A stretch of DNA of 6,545 nucleotides from Deltaproteobacteria bacterium UBA3076. GTDB lineage: Bacteria > Desulfobacterota > Dissulfuribacteria > Dissulfuribacterales > UBA3076. The notes beneath the pieces were generated by a model. The model searched no databases. It saw nothing but the letters and a program-made list of their open reading frames with translations, and was not told where the DNA came from. The stretch lies in assembly GCA_002367355.1 (NCBI GenBank), contig DFBQ01000035.1, positions 1 to 6,545 on the forward strand, given 5' to 3'. This document shows positions 5,426 through 6,545 of the stretch, one piece after another; within the stretch, counting starts at the first letter, position 1; each line of letters starts with the position of its first letter. A program made the translations under genes and the position numbers.

Positions 5426-5656
5426 TCCGACTGGCGGTGCAGGTAGCTTAGGGATAGCGACTGATAAGAAATCGTTTCTTGAGCGATTCAGAAAGCCAGC
5501 CGGCAAATACCCGAGAACTGATTGAGACACAGGATAAACAGGCCTTCCAAATCCCTCCATACCGTTTCTTGTTATTCGCTAACTCTTATGTATATGCCTT
5601 GAGGGGATGGATTGTCAAATTAAAAGAGTGATGTCGAGTAGAAAGGAAAAATTAGA
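5426..5656. other. intergenic stretch between convergent genes
   Basis: About 230 bases between the protease stop and the stop of the zinc-ribbon gene. It contains the second direct repeat. No rho-independent terminator with a stem and U-tract is evident for either gene. A leftward promoter-like pair, TTGACA (5618-5613) and TATACA (5594-5589) on the minus strand with an 18-base spacer, would read antisense to the protease; there is no gene for it, so it may be chance. Confidence 0.4.
5471..5506 (+). repeat. direct repeat copy 2 flanking the Sel1/protease module
   Basis: Matches 3085-3120 at 34 of 36 positions in the same orientation and begins 46 bases after the protease stop. The hairpin is slightly longer here (AATCG ... 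CGATT). A related fragment, CCGTTTCTTG, occurs at 5562-5571. Confidence 0.8.
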
Positions 5657-6247
5657 TTATCCCCAGCCGAATCTTTGACCGGCAATGACCCATGAAAGGG
5701 TGTTTGCATGATCCTCCTCTATTCGCAGCCGATCAAATGTTTTTTGGTGCATGTTTTTTGGTTTGAATAAAATGGGTTCCATCAAGTTGTTGCTTGCTCC
5801 TAACCGTTCTCTAATCTTCCTCGCTTTCTGCATAAGCCGATCTGCTCTGCTTTCCTGCTGGCTGGCATAAGTTAAATTATAACAATGGCGGCAAAGGAAA
5901 TATTTTCCTGCACCATAGAGAACCGCTACCCTTTGCCAGCATCGTGAACACAGAAACCATGTCCTTTGTCCACCATAATTGCAAGGTGTCCGGTCAAATG
6001 AAATGGCCTGTTCAACGTCTTCCCATTCTCCACCATTTAGCCGGTATCGGTAATTAAGAATCATACGATCTGTTTCCATCCTATAGTTGATGAAGCCGGT
6101 CTGTTCACCACGTCTTGACCATGACAATGAACCAACATTGCCAGGCCGAAGATACCCTTGCTTTTTCAACCACCGAATATCAAGCCAGTGCTGGCTTTCA
6201 GTGGTTGTTTTTGAATCCCACCTGTTTCCTGAACCATATCCACCCAT
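5657..6247 (-). CDS. MGGYGSG-type zinc-ribbon protein of unknown function
   Basis: A 196-residue conserved hypothetical protein. It opens with MGGYGSGNRWDSKTT and continues with DIRWLKKQGYLRPG and GSLSWSRRGE, motifs I recognise from a widespread uncharacterised bacterial family. A putative zinc ribbon has C100-x2-C103 and C119-x2-C122 (FLCSRCWQ and FLCRHCYNLTY), preceded by TPCNYGG. A basic helical stretch follows (ADRLMQKARKIRERLG, about 135-150), and then PKNMHQKTFDRL, also typical of the family, so the gene looks full length. The zinc ribbon plus basic helix would suit nucleic-acid binding, but this is inference. The ATG at 6247 lies three bases after the stop of a 21-codon ORF, with GGTGA overlapping that stop as a possible ribosome site, so coupled translation is likely. 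In my recollection relatives often occur in mobile or accessory regions. Confidence 0.78.
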   Translation of the reverse strand: MGGYGSGNRWDSKTTTESQHWLDIRWLKKQGYLRPGNVGSLSWSRRGEQTGFINYRMETDRMILNYRYRLNGGEWEDVEQAISFDRTPCNYGGQRTWFLCSRCWQRVAVLYGAGKYFLCRHCYNLTYASQQESRADRLMQKARKIRERLGASNNLMEPILFKPKNMHQKTFDRLRIEEDHANTLSWVIAGQRFGWG

Positions 6248-6250
6248 ATC

Positions 6251-6316
6251 TCACCGTCTGTTTTTATCGAAATCATTAGGCAAATCATAATTAAAATGAG
6301 TATTTATTTTATCCAT
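6251..6316 (-). CDS. 21-residue small ORF, possible leader of the zinc-ribbon gene
   Basis: A short frame encoding a 21-residue peptide that starts MDKINTHFNYDLPNDF and ends KNRR. It has an excellent Shine-Dalgarno sequence, AGGAG eight bases before the ATG, which is better than that of the gene behind it. Its TGA ends three bases before the ATG of the MGGYGSG gene, and the GGTGA around the stop is the only ribosome-binding candidate for that gene. This suggests translational coupling. It has no run of one amino acid that would mark an attenuator, is hydrophilic, and has no signal peptide. It could also be the remnant of a longer gene. No homology is recognised. Confidence 0.55.
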   Translation of the reverse strand: MDKINTHFNYDLPNDFDKNRR

Positions 6317-6378
6317 AATGTCACTCCTCTCTTTTTCGATTTTCAGAAACTCATTACCATAAATTCTTATGAAGAAGT

Positions 6379-6384
6379 ATTATA
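6379..6384 (-). promoter_or_regulatory. weak candidate -10 box for the small ORF and zinc-ribbon gene
   Basis: TATAAT on the minus strand, 63 bases upstream of the small ORF start and directly after the inverted repeat at 6390-6433. The expected -35 position (6407-6402) reads CTCCAT, a poor match, so the call is weak. Confidence 0.25.
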
Positions 6385-6389
6385 TATAT

Positions 6390-6433
6390 GAACCCTGGTG
6401 GATGGAGCGTCGATGACACCAGAGTGAGGGTTC
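6390..6433. repeat. bulged inverted repeat between the S9 peptidase and the small ORF
   Basis: GAACCCTGGTG (6390-6400) can pair with CACC (6417-6420) and AGGGTTC (6427-6433), giving eleven pairs interrupted by a six-base bulge (AGAGTG), with a 16-base loop. It lies about 30 bases after the peptidase stop on that gene's transcript. No U-tract follows in either direction, so a factor-independent terminator is doubtful; a weak terminator or a processing hairpin is possible. Confidence 0.45.
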
Positions 6434-6461
6434 CCGATAATATCAGCAGACACAATTCCCT

Positions 6462-6545
6462 TTATTCAGCCTCAACCCGTCCGCCTAAATATTTATGCAG
6501 GAATTTTTCCATGGCCCGGTAGAAATCAAAGCGGTTTTCTTCATT
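6462..6545 (-). CDS. C-terminal end of a probable S9-family peptidase (partial)
   Basis: The last 27 codons and the TAA of a gene that enters from the right edge on the minus strand. The visible residues, NEENRFDFYRAMEKFLHKYL followed by GGRVEAE, match the usual end of prolyl oligopeptidase-type (S9) serine peptidases, in which a short ENRxDFY motif leads into an amphipathic helix and an LGGR tail. The catalytic residues lie outside the window, so activity cannot be judged. These enzymes hydrolyse peptides, often exported ones. The gene is codirectional with the small ORF and zinc-ribbon gene but separated from them by about 145 bases and an inverted repeat, so they probably form separate units. 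Confidence 0.65.
   Translation of the reverse strand, partial: NEENRFDFYRAMEKFLHKYLGGRVEAE

Noticed and set aside
5589..5618. Leftward TTGACA/TATACA promoter-like pair
   Set aside because: There is no minus-strand gene to the left for it to serve before the antisense of the protease; likely chance, though an antisense transcript cannot be excluded.

Overview
The window looks like an accessory region of a bacterial chromosome, probably proteobacterial. The codon style, the Sel1-repeat/trypsin protein and the integron-type cassettes suggest a gammaproteobacterium, but no housekeeping marker is present, so this is a weak inference. Composition is mosaic: about 1-3180 is AT-rich, 3180-5425 is clearly more GC-rich, and the right end is intermediate.

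Left part (about 211-2520, all genes on the minus strand): a small array of integron-like gene cassettes with no integrase in view (a CALIN-type cluster). Reading along the minus strand, the order is: small two-helix membrane protein (2500-2216), attC (2201-2115), lipoprotein overlapping a two-helix membrane protein (2104-1670 and 1686-1312), attC (1309-1255), small membrane protein (1237-1001), attC (998-913), zinc-ribbon/DUF2569 membrane protein (880-308), attC (301-211), then an unassigned stretch to the window edge. Each attC-like element begins 3-15 bases after a stop codon, and each later gene begins 18-40 bases beyond the crossover side of an attC. At least two of the sites have altered core bases. 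All five cassette products are predicted envelope proteins.

Middle (2520-3180): a 660-base stretch with no convincing gene. It holds a perfect 15-nt dyad beside a TATAAT box, a bulged hairpin, and the first copy of a 36-bp direct repeat.

Centre right (3180-5425, plus strand): a secreted protein with about eleven Sel1 (TPR-like) repeats, followed in the -1 frame by a trypsin-like serine protease domain with an intact His/Asp/Ser triad. The two frames overlap for only 67 nt, and that overlap contains a canonical X XXY YYZ heptamer (G GGA AAA). A -1 shift there gives one 748-residue Sel1-protease protein. A second copy of the 36-bp direct repeat (34/36 identical) follows the module, so the repeats bracket it.

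Right end (minus strand): the last 27 codons of a probable S9-family (prolyl oligopeptidase-like) peptidase, a bulged inverted repeat, a 21-codon small ORF with a strong Shine-Dalgarno sequence, and a full-length MGGYGSG-type zinc-ribbon protein whose start lies three bases after the small ORF's stop.
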